In this document: positions 56,305 through 64,000 of the stretch, piece by piece
Numbering within the stretch: the first letter of the stretch is position 1
Layout of the letters: each line of letters begins with the position of its first letter
DNA from: Xylanimonas ulmi
Lineage (GTDB): Bacteria; Actinomycetota; Actinomycetes; Actinomycetales; Cellulomonadaceae
DNA: 64,000 nt
Direction of reading: 5' to 3'
Assembly (NCBI RefSeq): GCF_004216535.1
Contig: NZ_SGWX01000001.1
Span: 1,798,001-1,862,000 of the forward strand
Program-made: the position numbers and the translations under genes
Notes under the pieces: model-generated
The model's input: the letters and a program-made list of their open reading frames with translations, nothing else
Database searches by the model: none
Told to the model about the DNA's origin: nothing

Positions 56305-57972
56305 TCAGCGGATGTAGGTGCGCTTGACCTTGGCCATCGTCAGCTCGAGCGCGAAGGCGAAGACGAACACCAGGAGGATCGCCACACCCGCGACGCCGAA
56401 CTGGCGCCCGCGCACCGCCTCGTTGATCACGCCGCCGACGCCGCCGGCGCCGACCATGCCGAGGATCGCCGAGCCCATGAAGTTCATCTCGAACCGCATG
56501 CCGATCCACGCGACCATGTGGCTGCGCGAGGCGGGCAGCATCGCGCTGAGGAACACCTGGACGCGGCCCGCGCCGGTGGCCTGCAGCGCCTCGATGGTCT
56601 CATCGGGGACGTCCTCGTAGCCCTGGACGAACACGCGCACGAAGAACGCCGTCGAGCTCAGGGTCAGTCCGATGATGCCGGGCGTGACGCCCAGGCCGAA
56701 CGGCGCGATCGCCATCATGACCAGCACGGGGTTGGGGATGGTGCGGATCAGCGTCGCGACCGACGTGATGAGCGCGGGGCCGACGGGGTTGCGCACGAGG
56801 TTGCGGGTCGCGAACGGCGCGATGAGCAGCGCGAGGATCGCCGAGTAGACGGTCGAGAGCACCGCGATGCCCATCGTGTCGAGGAACGACGTCCAGGTGC
56901 GGTCCCAGGCGCTGAAGTCGAGTGAGGCCAGTTCGAACAGCGTGCGGCTCAGGTGCGGGAAGTCGGTGAGCAGACGCCCCCAGGACGCGTCGCGGATCGG
57001 CCAGAACGCGGCCAGCGACAGCGCGAGCGCGCACAGCAGGAACAGGTTGACCTCGCGGTCGCGTCCCCGCTGGGTGACGGCGATGCGCCCGCGGCGCACC
57101 ACCAGGGCGCTCTCGCTCCGGTCGGCCGCCGACCGCGCCGCCGACGGGTTGAGCAGCTTGGTGCGCAGGTAGGAGGTGAGCAGGTCGACGGCGATGACGA
57201 GCACCGCGAGGATGAGGATCGTGCCCATCGCGCGCGGGCGCCACCGGGCCAGGCCCAGCTCGCCGTTGAGGAGCATCCCGACGCCGCCGCCGCCGAGCAT
57301 GCCGACGATCGTCGCGCCGCGGATGGAGACCTCGATGCAGTACAGGAACCAGGCGATGAAGTCCTTGGTGAACGAGGGGACGATCGACTGCATGACGCGC
57401 TGCGGGAAGCTCGCCCCGACGGCGGCGAGCGTCTCGGTCGTGTCGGCCGACACCTCGTCCATCGACTCGATGAAGGCGCGCGTGAGGAACCCGAAGGTGC
57501 CCAGCGTCAGGGCGGCGAACCCGACGTGGAACCCGAAGCCCATGGCCGTGAACAGGATGACGGCCCACACCAGGTCGGGGATGTTGCGCACAAGCGTCGC
57601 GAAGCCGCGCACGATGGGCGCCGCCCACGGGAGCGGCGACACGGCGCGGCAGCCGATCAGCGCCGCCAGGAAGGCGAGCGCCGAGGCGACGAGGGTCGAG
57701 GTCAGCGCGAGCGCGACCGTCTCGACCAGCGCCCGCGCCAGCAGGCCCCCGTTGTTGACGGTCGGCGGGAGGTAGTCGGCGGCGACGAACCCGAGCGCGC
57801 TGGGCATGCCCGCGAGCGCCGCCAAGGGGTTGAAGCCGGTGATCCAGGTCGTCAGCGCCGTCGCGCCGACGATGACGGCGAGGGCGGCCGTGAAGAACCG
57901 GCGCTCCTGCCCCGAGACGAGGGGGATGCGGGCCGCGGGCGCCTGCGGCCGGGCGAGGGTGTCAGCGCTCAC
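56305..57972 (-). CDS. phnE: Fused phosphonate-type ABC permease (PhnE-PhnE)
   Basis: The 555-residue protein carries two MetI-type permease domains in tandem: residues about 70-275 with the EAA-like loop ETLAAVGASFPQRVMQ, and about 340-550 with EALQATGAGRVQVFLSAMLPA. Many PhnE systems use two separate permeases; here they are one chain. It starts at a GTG overlapping the phnC end by 11 bp. The order phosphatase-phnD-phnC-phnE suggests import of phosphonate, phosphite or an organophosphate; the substrate cannot be told from sequence. Confidence 0.92.
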   Translation of the reverse strand: MSADTLARPQAPAARIPLVSGQERRFFTAALAVIVGATALTTWITGFNPLAALAGMPSALGFVAADYLPPTVNNGGLLARALVETVALALTSTLVASALAFLAALIGCRAVSPLPWAAPIVRGFATLVRNIPDLVWAVILFTAMGFGFHVGFAALTLGTFGFLTRAFIESMDEVSADTTETLAAVGASFPQRVMQSIVPSFTKDFIAWFLYCIEVSIRGATIVGMLGGGGVGMLLNGELGLARWRPRAMGTILILAVLVIAVDLLTSYLRTKLLNPSAARSAADRSESALVVRRGRIAVTQRGRDREVNLFLLCALALSLAAFWPIRDASWGRLLTDFPHLSRTLFELASLDFSAWDRTWTSFLDTMGIAVLSTVYSAILALLIAPFATRNLVRNPVGPALITSVATLIRTIPNPVLVMMAIAPFGLGVTPGIIGLTLSSTAFFVRVFVQGYEDVPDETIEALQATGAGRVQVFLSAMLPASRSHMVAWIGMRFEMNFMGSAILGMVGAGGVGGVINEAVRGRQFGVAGVAILLVFVFAFALELTMAKVKRTYIR

Positions 57973-58804
57973 CGCGAAGCTCCTCGCCGATCATCAGCTC
58001 GCCGACCGGGGTGTCGTAGATGCGCTCGATGGTCTCGGCGGTGAGGTCCGCGGGCGGGCCGTCGAACACGATCTCGCCCTTGTGCATGCCGATGATGCGC
58101 GTCGCGTAGCGCAGCGCGACGTCGATCTGGTGCAGGTTGACGATCGCGGTGATGTTCCGCGAGGTGGCCATCTGGAAGATCATGTCCATGATGACCTTGG
58201 ACACCGAGGGGTCGAGCGACGCGATCGGCTCGTCGCACAGCAGGACCGAGGGGTCCTGGATGATGGCGCGGGCGATGCCGACGCGCTGCTTCTGACCGCC
58301 GGAGAGCTCAGCGGCGCGGTTGTACATGTGCTCGCCGAGCTCGATCTCGCGCAGCAGGTCGACGGCGGTCTGCTTGTCGGCCTCGGTGTAGCGGCCGAAC
58401 ATGCCGGCGAGGGTTCCCATGTGGCCGAGGCGACCGTGCAGCACGTTCTGGAGCACCGTCAGGCGCCCGACGAGGTTCGCGTGCTGGAACACCATGGCCA
58501 CACGGCGGCGCACGGCCCGCAGCCGCGCCCCGCCCGCCTTGGTCAGGCTCTCGCCGTCGACCAGGACGGCGCCCGAGGTGACGTCGACGAGCCGGTTGAG
58601 CGAGCGCATGAGCGTCGACTTCCCGGAGCCCGAGGGGCCGATGACGACGACGAACTCGCCGCGCCGCACGTCGAAGGAGACGTCGCGCAGCGCCTTGGTG
58701 CCGTTCGTATAGGTCTTCGAGACGCCCTGCACGGACAGGACCACCTCGGCGCCCGGGGGCGTGGTCGTCTCGAGGGGCTTCGGGCTCACGATCGTGTCGG
58801 CCAT
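57962..58804 (-). CDS. phnC: Phosphonate-type ABC transporter ATPase
   Basis: The 280-residue ATPase has Walker A GPSGSGKST at residues 56-64, the ABC signature LSGGQKQRVGIARA, Walker B VLLCDEPIASLDP, and VNLHQIDVALRYATRIIG with the switch His. It resembles PhnC. The ATG at 58804 has AAGGAAGA upstream. It lies 105 bp after phnD and overlaps phnE. Confidence 0.95.
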   Translation of the reverse strand: MADTIVSPKPLETTTPPGAEVVLSVQGVSKTYTNGTKALRDVSFDVRRGEFVVVIGPSGSGKSTLMRSLNRLVDVTSGAVLVDGESLTKAGGARLRAVRRRVAMVFQHANLVGRLTVLQNVLHGRLGHMGTLAGMFGRYTEADKQTAVDLLREIELGEHMYNRAAELSGGQKQRVGIARAIIQDPSVLLCDEPIASLDPSVSKVIMDMIFQMATSRNITAIVNLHQIDVALRYATRIIGMHKGEIVFDGPPADLTAETIERIYDTPVGELMIGEELRGER

Positions 58805-58909
58805 GGCCAGTCTTCCTTGGGGTGGGAGGGTCCGGGTGCGCCGGGGGCGCGCAGGTCAGCCGTGGCGGCGGGGCCCGGCGTCAGGCCCCGCCGCTCGCGT
58901 GCGGGAAGG

Positions 58910-59830
58910 TCAGCCGAGCATCTCGTCGATGACGAACAGGTCGGCGAACTCGCCGATCTCGGTGTCGAAGAACCGCGCCGAGCGGTTGCCCCACATGCCG
59001 TAGAAGTAGTCCTCGTTGTCGAAGCCCACGAGGAAGTCGCGCAGCACCTCGATGAGGTCGGCGTCCAGCGAGGACGAGGCGACCATGGTCGCGCCCATGA
59101 CGGGCTCGGAGCGGTGGATCACGCGCAGGTAGTCCTCCGACAGGCCCAGGCGCTCGAGCTCGACGGCGGTCTGGCGGTGGGCGATGCCACCGGCGACCGC
59201 GTCACCCTGGATGACGGCCTGCGCGACGTTCGGGTGGCCGCCGGCGAAGACGACGGTCGAGAAGACGTCGCCGTGCAGGATGTCGTCGAAGTCGAGGTCC
59301 CGCTCGGGGAAGGCCTCCATGATCCCGATCGCGGGCAGCAGCGTGCCCGTGGTCGAGATGTGGTCGACGAAGGCGATCGACGGCGCGTCGAGGGCCATGA
59401 GGTCGGCGATGGTGTGGATGCCGGAGTCGGCGCGCACGATGATGTCGGAGTGCAGCGGGCCCTCCTCCTGCTGCATGGCGACGAGCGGGAAGGAGTCGGC
59501 GACCTGGTAGGCCTGGACGACGCCCATCGCGCCCACGATCGCCATGTCGACGTGGCCGTGGCGCATGGCCTCGACCAGGGCGGACATGTCGGCGACGTGG
59601 TACTCGGAGACCTCCAGGCCGGTGGCTGCGGCGAGGTCGGTGGCCAGGCCCTGCCGGGCCGCGGCGAAGTGCGGCGTCTCGTCCTGGGGCAGGTAGCCGA
59701 TGCGGAGCGACTGGGCGCCGGACGGGGTGTCGGCTGCGGTCGCGCCGCCGGTGCAGCCGGCGAGCATGGCGACGGCTGCGGTCGCGGCGGTGGCCGCGAC
59801 GGCGGCACGGGCGAGGCGAGTGAGCTTCAC
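58910..59830 (-). CDS. phnD: Phosphonate-type ABC substrate-binding lipoprotein
   Basis: The 306-residue protein has a lipobox LAGC near residue 26 and the PhnD-like fold: SLRIGYLPQDETPHFAAARQGLATDLAAATGLEV, MRHGHVDMAIVGAMGVVQAY, DAPSIAFVDHISTTGTLLP, and VFSTVVFAGGHPNVAQAVIQGDAVAGGI. It should present the ligand to PhnCE from the outer membrane face. Conserved Thr/Ser residues of the phosphonate pocket are present (DHISTTGT). Confidence 0.92.
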   Translation of the reverse strand: MKLTRLARAAVAATAATAAVAMLAGCTGGATAADTPSGAQSLRIGYLPQDETPHFAAARQGLATDLAAATGLEVSEYHVADMSALVEAMRHGHVDMAIVGAMGVVQAYQVADSFPLVAMQQEEGPLHSDIIVRADSGIHTIADLMALDAPSIAFVDHISTTGTLLPAIGIMEAFPERDLDFDDILHGDVFSTVVFAGGHPNVAQAVIQGDAVAGGIAHRQTAVELERLGLSEDYLRVIHRSEPVMGATMVASSSLDADLIEVLRDFLVGFDNEDYFYGMWGNRSARFFDTEIGEFADLFVIDEMLG

Positions 59831-60014
59831 AGTGTCTCTGCTTTCTGCGGGGCGCGCGGGTGCGCGCGTCGACCGGGAGGTGGCGCAGGGTGGGCGCCAC
59901 CCAGGTGGATGCGGGGGTGGATGCGGGGGTGGATACGGGGATGGGCGCCGGGTGGACGCGGGCGAGCGGCGGGCGCGACGGCCCGGCGGGCGCGGTGCGG
60001 TCTCGGCCCCGGGC
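59831..60014. other. 184-bp gap with short tandem repeat between phosphatase and phnD
   Basis: The gap contains a GTGGATGCGGGGGTGGATGC-type tandem (59905-59944, about three 13-bp units). There is no ORF, and no hairpin followed by a T tract. Read-through into phnD seems likely. Confidence 0.5.
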
Positions 60015-60782
60015 TCAGTGCAGCAGCGCGGCGCGCAGCGCCTCGCGCTTGGCGTCGTCGAGGCCCAGCGCCGTGCGCAGGTAGCCGTCGACGGATCCGA
60101 ACCGGGCGCGCATCTCGTCGAACGCGGCGTCGAGGTAGGAGCGCTTGGCGACCCAGAACGAGCGCATCACGGCGGCCTCGGTGGGGTCGGCGATCTCGCC
60201 GACGATCCGCTCGACGTGCTCGGCGAGGTGCTCGTTGGTCTCGAGGTAGTCCTCGTAGATGGTGTGCTCGTCGACGCCGAGCGCGACCAGCAGGATGACC
60301 GCGGCCATGCCGGTGCGGTCCTTGCCGGCCGTGCAGTGCCACAGCACCGCCTTGTCCTCGGGCGCGCCCAGGACGTGGTCGATGAGCTCGACGTAGGTGC
60401 GGGTCGCGAGCTCGCTCGTGACGAACTCGCGGTTCACCTCGAGCATCGGCGGCTCGTCGAGCGTGCCCTGCGCCGCCGCGCGCACGGCCTTGGTGATGTT
60501 GTTGTCGTGCCCACCCTGCTCGAAGACCGGCAGGTGCACGTTGCGCACGCCTTCGATGGGCGGCGTCGGGCGCTCGGCGCGCTCGTGCGAGGTGCGCAGG
60601 TCGGCGATGACATGGACGCGGTCGGCCAGGTAGGCGCGGTCCGCGGGGGTGACGTCGGTGAGCTCGGCGGCCCGCACGAGGCGGCCGAACTTGATGCGGC
60701 GACCGTCCTGGGTGGCGTAGCCACCCAGGTCACGGACGTTGCGGGCGCCCCTGATCGGGAGGGTGCGCGATGGCGTGGTCAT
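60015..60782 (-). CDS. Tyrosine-phosphatase-like protein (dual-specificity/PTP3 type)
   Basis: The 255-residue protein has the cysteine P-loop HCTAGKDRTGMAAV near residue 145, an N-terminal ARNVRDLGGYAT motif, VIADLRTSHE (Asp general acid region), and a C-terminal YLRTALGLDD. This matches the bacterial tyrosine phosphatase/lipid phosphatase family (PF13350, LipA/Lmo1800 type). Placed as first gene of a phosphonate-type import operon, it could hydrolyse a phosphate ester before or after uptake, but no signal peptide is visible, so cytoplasmic action is likely. ATG at 60782. Confidence 0.88.
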   Translation of the reverse strand: MTTPSRTLPIRGARNVRDLGGYATQDGRRIKFGRLVRAAELTDVTPADRAYLADRVHVIADLRTSHERAERPTPPIEGVRNVHLPVFEQGGHDNNITKAVRAAAQGTLDEPPMLEVNREFVTSELATRTYVELIDHVLGAPEDKAVLWHCTAGKDRTGMAAVILLVALGVDEHTIYEDYLETNEHLAEHVERIVGEIADPTEAAVMRSFWVAKRSYLDAAFDEMRARFGSVDGYLRTALGLDDAKREALRAALLH

Positions 60783-60934
60783 GGGGTGTGTTCCTCTTGG
60801 CCAGCGTCGCCGGGGTCGGCGACCGAGGGTCGCCGCGGGCGCGACGACCTTCGCCACCGTGTTGCGGTGACGGCGCCAAGGTAGGCGGCTTTGGTGAACG
60901 AGAGGCAAACAACGTTCAAGCCGCGCCTAAGAAC

Positions 60935-60944
60935 GGTATAGACC
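60935..60944. promoter_or_regulatory. PhnF/HutC-type operator before the phosphonate operon
   Basis: GGTATAGACC is identical to the core of the mycobacterial PhnF operator TGGTATAGACCA and is a 10-bp palindrome. It lies 153 bp upstream of the phosphatase start and overlaps a TCTATACC that may hold the -10 box. A GntR/HutC-type repressor is expected to bind; none is encoded in the window. Confidence 0.6.
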
Positions 60945-60962
60945 TCGCCATGTCCTGGGCGT

Positions 60963-61424
60963 TCAGAGACCCGGGAACCAGAGCCCGATCTCACGCGCGG
61001 CCGACTCCGGCGAGTCCGAGCCGTGCACGATGTTCTGCATGACGGCGCCGTCCCACGCGCGGCCCAGATCACCGCGGATGGTGCCCGGCGCCGCCGTCGT
61101 CGGGTCCGTGGCGCCCGCGAGCGAGCGGAAGCCCTCGATCACGCGGACGCCCTCGGCGACCACCGCGAGCGTGGGACCCGAGAGCATGAACTCCACGAGC
61201 GAGCCGAAGAACGGCTTGCCCGCGTGCTCGGCGTAGTGCTGGGTGAGCAGCTCGGGGGTGGCGTGGACGAGCTGGACCGCGGCGAGCCGGTAGCCCTTGG
61301 CCTCGATGCGGCGCAGCACCTCTCCGGACAGCCCGCGGCGTACGCCGTCGGGCTTGACCAGAACAAGCGTGCGCTCAGCGGTGGGGGCGGCGGTGTGCGG
61401 CGTCGTCGGCGTCGTCTGCGTCAT
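60963..61424 (-). CDS. ndk: Nucleoside diphosphate kinase
   Basis: Ndk balances nucleoside triphosphates through a phosphohistidine. The 153-residue protein has TLVLVKPDGVRRGLSGEVLRRIEAKGY, the catalytic His in NIVHGSDSPESAAREIGLWF, and GTIRGDLG. A TACCCT lies 6 nt before the ATG at 61424, so it may be leaderless. The usual DUF4233 neighbour follows in its usual place upstream. Confidence 0.97.
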   Translation of the reverse strand: MTQTTPTTPHTAAPTAERTLVLVKPDGVRRGLSGEVLRRIEAKGYRLAAVQLVHATPELLTQHYAEHAGKPFFGSLVEFMLSGPTLAVVAEGVRVIEGFRSLAGATDPTTAAPGTIRGDLGRAWDGAVMQNIVHGSDSPESAAREIGLWFPGL

Positions 61425-61430
61425 GCCCGA

Positions 61431-61436
61431 AGGGTA
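61431..61436 (-). promoter_or_regulatory. -10 box TACCCT, probable leaderless ndk promoter
   Basis: TACCCT on the minus strand lies 6 nt before the ndk ATG. The same hexamer and spacing occur before the DUF4233 gene. Confidence 0.55.
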
Positions 61437-61512
61437 GCGGGACGCCGGCGCGCGCCGGGAGCGCCAAAAGTCCCTTCCGCCCAGACCGACGCCGAGGCGA
61501 CGCGCGACGGCG

Positions 61513-61953
61513 TCACACGTTCGGCGCCGTCTCCGGATGCTCGGCGTCGTACGCGCGCCGCTCACGGTCCACGCGGGCGCCGATCCGCAGCGAGGCGGCC
61601 CACATGACCACGAACACCGCGGCCACCAGGAACATCATGGGCAGCACGAGTCCGGTCGCGATGACCGGAACCTGCGCGATCGTGCCACCCGCGAGGCCGA
61701 CCGGCCGCGAGGTGAGCCGCGAGAGCACCAGCAGCAGGACGAACAGGGACCCACCCACGGCCCAGATCGCCGCAGGCTCCGACACGGCGAGCGGGCCCTT
61801 CTCGTAGAGGCTGTCGCGCAGGCCGTAGAGGGCGACCGCGGCGAACGCGACGCAGAACGCCTCCAACTGCAGCGTCAGCGCCGTGAACTGCACGAGTGCC
61901 GACTTCTTGGGCGCGATGCGGTCGCCGGGGGCGGGCCTGTCCTTGCTGCTCAC
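61513..61953 (-). CDS. DUF4233-like membrane protein
   Basis: The 146-residue protein has about four membrane segments (LQLEAFCVAFAAVALYGL, AAIWAVGGSLFVLLLVLSRL, VIATGLVLPMMFLVAAVFVV) and a charged N terminus PKKSALVQFTALTLQ. This fits the DUF4233 family that in actinobacteria usually lies between folC and ndk. Here folC is absent and dhaM takes its place. The GTG at 61953 is 6 nt after TACCCT. Confidence 0.82.
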   Translation of the reverse strand: MSSKDRPAPGDRIAPKKSALVQFTALTLQLEAFCVAFAAVALYGLRDSLYEKGPLAVSEPAAIWAVGGSLFVLLLVLSRLTSRPVGLAGGTIAQVPVIATGLVLPMMFLVAAVFVVMWAASLRIGARVDRERRAYDAEHPETAPNV

Positions 61954-61959
61954 CCCACC

Positions 61960-61965
61960 AGGGTA
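61960..61965 (-). promoter_or_regulatory. -10 box TACCCT, probable leaderless DUF4233 promoter
   Basis: TACCCT on the minus strand lies 6 nt before the GTG at 61953. Confidence 0.5.
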
Positions 61966-61993
61966 TCGGCCGCCCGCCCGGCTCCCGGCCGCC

Positions 61994-62713
61994 TCACACC
62001 TCGCCGAAGCCGCCCTCGATGAGCGCGACGACGGCGTCGAGCGCCGCGCCGGCCCCCGGGCCCCGGGCGACGACGTCGAGCTCGGCGCCGCCCGTCGCGC
62101 CGAGCGCGAGGAGCGCGAGCACGCTCGCGCCGTCCGCTCCCCCGACGGTCACGGGCACGCCGAGGTCGGCCACCACCCGTGCGAGCTGGGCGGCGGGGCG
62201 GGCGTGCAGCCCGAGCGGGTTGCGCACGGTGACGCGGGCCGAGACGGTCTCGACGGGCTCGACCGGCGGGGTGGGCGGGATCGGCGGGGTGGGCGGGATC
62301 GGCGGGGTCGGCGGCTCGGGAGGCGAGGCGAACATCGCCGCCGCCCGGCGTGCGGCGACCTCGACGGCGTCGGCGTCGCCACCCTGCTGCGCCGCGACCG
62401 CGGCCGCCACGGCGCCCTCGACGAACGGGGCGTCGGCGAGCCGCACGCGCCCCGACCACTCGTCGCGCAGGTCGAGCGCCGACTCGACGGTCAGCACCGC
62501 GGACCCCAGGTCGGCGAGCACCACGACGCCGTCGGCCTGCGCGAGCCCCTGGTCCACGGCGTGCTCGACGACGTCGATCGACGTGCCCAGGCCGCCGTCG
62601 ACCATGCCGGCGCCGACCAGCAGCGGCACATCCGGCGCCATCTGCGCCGCGAGCTCGACGACCCCGTGCGCGAGCCGCACGGAGTGGGAGACCAGCACCA
62701 GGGCGACGCTCAC
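61994..62713 (-). CDS. dhaM: Dihydroxyacetone kinase phosphotransfer subunit (EIIA-HPr fusion)
   Basis: DhaM passes phosphate from PTS to DhaL. The 239-residue protein has an N-terminal EIIA-Man-like domain (LVLVSHSVRLAHGVVELA, with His10 the phosphorylation site) and a C-terminal HPr domain with GLHARPAAQLARVV. The linker (residues about 131-156) is a run of PPTPPI units ending PVEPVETVS, derived from an 18-bp tandem array plus the dispersed repeat at 62246-62265. No EI or third domain is fused. It starts at a GTG at 62713. Confidence 0.93.
   Translation of the reverse strand: MSVALVLVSHSVRLAHGVVELAAQMAPDVPLLVGAGMVDGGLGTSIDVVEHAVDQGLAQADGVVVLADLGSAVLTVESALDLRDEWSGRVRLADAPFVEGAVAAAVAAQQGGDADAVEVAARRAAAMFASPPEPPTPPIPPTPPIPPTPPVEPVETVSARVTVRNPLGLHARPAAQLARVVADLGVPVTVGGADGASVLALLALGATGGAELDVVARGPGAGAALDAVVALIEGGFGEV
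62246..62310. repeat. Dispersed repeat joined to 18-bp tandem units inside dhaM
   Basis: GGTCTCGACGGGCTCGACCG (62246-62265) is followed by about 2.5 units of CGGCGGGGTGGGCGGGAT. The arrangement repeats that in smc: the array lies at the same side of the core, and both encode a Pro-rich linker ending in VEPVET. Confidence 0.9.
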
Positions 62714-62720
62714 GCGCGAC

Positions 62721-63371
62721 TCACGCTCCGTCGTCAGCGTCGGCCGCGCTCACCGCGGCGCGCAGCAGCAGCGCGGTCGACCGGGCGCCCGGATCCTCGT
62801 GACCCGCCGAGCGCTCACCGAGGTAGGAGGCGCGGCCCTTGGTCGCGACCAGCGGGATGGTCGCGGTGGAGCCGGCGTCGGCCGCGTCGGCCGCGGCGCG
62901 CAGCACCGCGACGGGGTCGTCGCCGCCCGTCGCCGCGGCGGCCTCGACCGCGGGCTGCCACGCGTCGACCATGGTCTTCTCGCCGGGCGTGGCGTGACCG
63001 CGCGCCTCGATGCCCTCCAGGGCCGCCTCGAGCAGCGCGACGACCGAGGACACGTCGAGCGCCTCGCGCGAGGCGGCCTTGGAGGCCCGCAGGAACGCCG
63101 TCCCATACAGCGGGCCGGAGGCGCCCCCGACCGTCGACATGAGGGTCGTCGCCACGAGCTTGAGCACGGCGCCGACCTGCTCGGCCTCGCCGTCCGGGGC
63201 CGGCGTCGCCTCCAGCTTCGCGACGACGGCGCGAAACCCCCGGTCGAGGTTGGCCCCGTGGTCCCCGTCCCCGATCTGTCGATCCAGCTCGGTCAGGTCG
63301 TCCCTGGCCGCGGCGATCGCCGCCGCCGACTCCGCGACCCACCGTCTCGCCCACCCGGCGTCGAGCGCCAT
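62721..63371 (-). CDS. dhaL: Dihydroxyacetone kinase ADP-binding subunit
   Basis: DhaL holds ADP and transfers phosphate from DhaM to the dihydroxyacetone bound by DhaK. The 216-residue protein has TELDRQIGDGDHGANLDRGF (Mg-binding aspartates), STVGGASGPLYGTAFLRA, GHATPGEKTMVDAWQPAV and TKGRASYLGERSAGHEDPGA. ATG at 63371. It lies 7 bp upstream of dhaM and 35 bp after dhaK in one operon. Confidence 0.96.
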   Translation of the reverse strand: MALDAGWARRWVAESAAAIAAARDDLTELDRQIGDGDHGANLDRGFRAVVAKLEATPAPDGEAEQVGAVLKLVATTLMSTVGGASGPLYGTAFLRASKAASREALDVSSVVALLEAALEGIEARGHATPGEKTMVDAWQPAVEAAAATGGDDPVAVLRAAADAADAGSTATIPLVATKGRASYLGERSAGHEDPGARSTALLLRAAVSAADADDGA

Positions 63372-63406
63372 CACTGTGCTCCTGTCTCCGTCGGATCCGC
63401 GCGCCG

Positions 63407-64000
63407 TCACCAGTGGAGCGCGGGCGTACGCACTGGGGCGTCCCAGAGGCGTTCGAGCTCGTCGTCCAACCGCAGCACGGTGACCGACGCGCCCTGCATC
63501 TCCAGCGAGGTGACGTAGTCGCCCACGAGCGAGCGGGCCACGGTCACGCCGCGCTGCTCCAGGAGCGACCGCGCCCGACCATAGACCACATACAGCTCGG
63601 ACAGCGGGGTTCCGCCCATACCGTTGACGAACAGCAACACTCGCTCGCCGGCCTGGAGGCCCAGATCGTCGGCGACGGGTTCGAGCAGCAGGCGCGTGAC
63701 CTCGCTCGCGGTCGCCGCGGGGACCCGATGGCGGCCGGGCTCGCCGTGGATGCCGATGCCGACCTCGATCTCGTCGTCGCCCAGGTCGAAGGAGGGCTTG
63801 CCGACATGCGGGACCGTGCACGCGGCGAGCGCGACGCCCATGGTGCGCACGTTGTCGATGACCCGCTGCGCCACCGCGGTGACGGCGGCCAGGTCGTCGC
63901 CCCGCGCCGCCGCGGCCCCGGCGATCTTCTCGACCGCGACCGTGCCCGCGACGCCGCGGCGCCCAGCCGTGTAGAGCGAGTCCTCGACGGCGACGTCGTC
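63407..64000 (-). CDS. dhaK: Dihydroxyacetone kinase substrate-binding subunit, 5' partial
   Basis: The last 197 codons are present; the start lies beyond base 64000. The visible part reads LYTAGRRGVAGTVAVEKIAGAAAARG, then PHVGKPSF, and the site of the covalently bound dihydroxyacetone in EVGIGIHGEPG. FVNGMGGTPLSELYVVYGRA and a C-terminal LWDAPVRTPALHW complete it. It is the first gene of dhaKLM. Confidence 0.95.
   Translation of the reverse strand, partial: DDVAVEDSLYTAGRRGVAGTVAVEKIAGAAAARGDDLAAVTAVAQRVIDNVRTMGVALAACTVPHVGKPSFDLGDDEIEVGIGIHGEPGRHRVPAATASEVTRLLLEPVADDLGLQAGERVLLFVNGMGGTPLSELYVVYGRARSLLEQRGVTVARSLVGDYVTSLEMQGASVTVLRLDDELERLWDAPVRTPALHW

Overview
This window comes from a high-GC Gram-positive chromosome. 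Start codons are often GTG, adjacent genes overlap by 1-4 bases, and the gene order is the conserved actinobacterial one: rimP-nusA-ylxR-infB-rbfA-truB, ispG/rseP/dxr, rpsB-tsf-pyrH-frr-cdsA-rlmN, rpsP-khpA-rimM-trmD, rplS-lepB-rnhB and smc-ftsY-amtB-glnB-glnD-ffh. A Micrococcales member near Cellulomonadaceae or Promicromonosporaceae is my best guess, from general similarity only. I see no phage, transposase, CRISPR array, rRNA or tRNA.

Layout. 1-3670 (+): a coupled operon of a winged-helix protein, a short pyruvate phosphate dikinase without its C-terminal barrel, a ferredoxin and a ferredoxin reductase. 3729-10502 (-): translation and pseudouridine genes around infB. 10688-16681: a DUF4439-type lipoprotein, proS, a Fpg/Nei glycosylase and a PEPCK-like kinase of unknown role. 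16854-25838: the GNAT-ispG-rseP and dxr backbone of isoprenoid synthesis and membrane proteolysis, interrupted by a thiamine salvage locus (cytX and thiMED) whose two halves diverge from back-to-back TPP riboswitches. 25923-28119: a secreted SH3 protein, a decayed methyltransferase, a small HTH-like protein and a DivIVA-repeat protein. 28116-33614 (-): rlmN, cdsA, frr, pyrH, tsf, rpsB. 34119-41186: M23-like protein, xerC, dprA, comM, yraN, DUF2469, rnhB, lepB. 41338-46978 (-): rplS, trmD, rimM, khpA, rpsP, an amidohydrolase and ffh. 47116-50739 (-): a nitrogen-sensing operon (amtB-glnB-glnD) with a GlnR-like site. 50893-56218 (-): ftsY, a small membrane protein, smc. 56305-60782 (-): a phosphonate-type ABC importer with a tyrosine-phosphatase-like enzyme. 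60963-64000 (-): ndk, a DUF4233 protein and the dihydroxyacetone kinase operon dhaKLM, cut by the window end.

The most unusual feature cuts across these operons. A short dispersed repeat, with core TCGACAGGCTC between GGTGGT and ACCACC arms, occurs about 14 times. Several copies lie in frame inside housekeeping proteins (TruB, SMC, FtsY, GlnD, ThiD, DhaM), where they encode VEPVET or VSTGST. In SMC and DhaM, and more loosely in TruB, they adjoin 18-bp tandem repeats. Other points to check are a GlnD that ends before its ACT domains, a PhnF-like operator before the phosphonate operon, a FadR-like palindrome before the PEPCK-like gene, long ribosomal-protein leaders, and a run of -10 boxes placed 6-7 nt before start codons, which points to leaderless transcripts.
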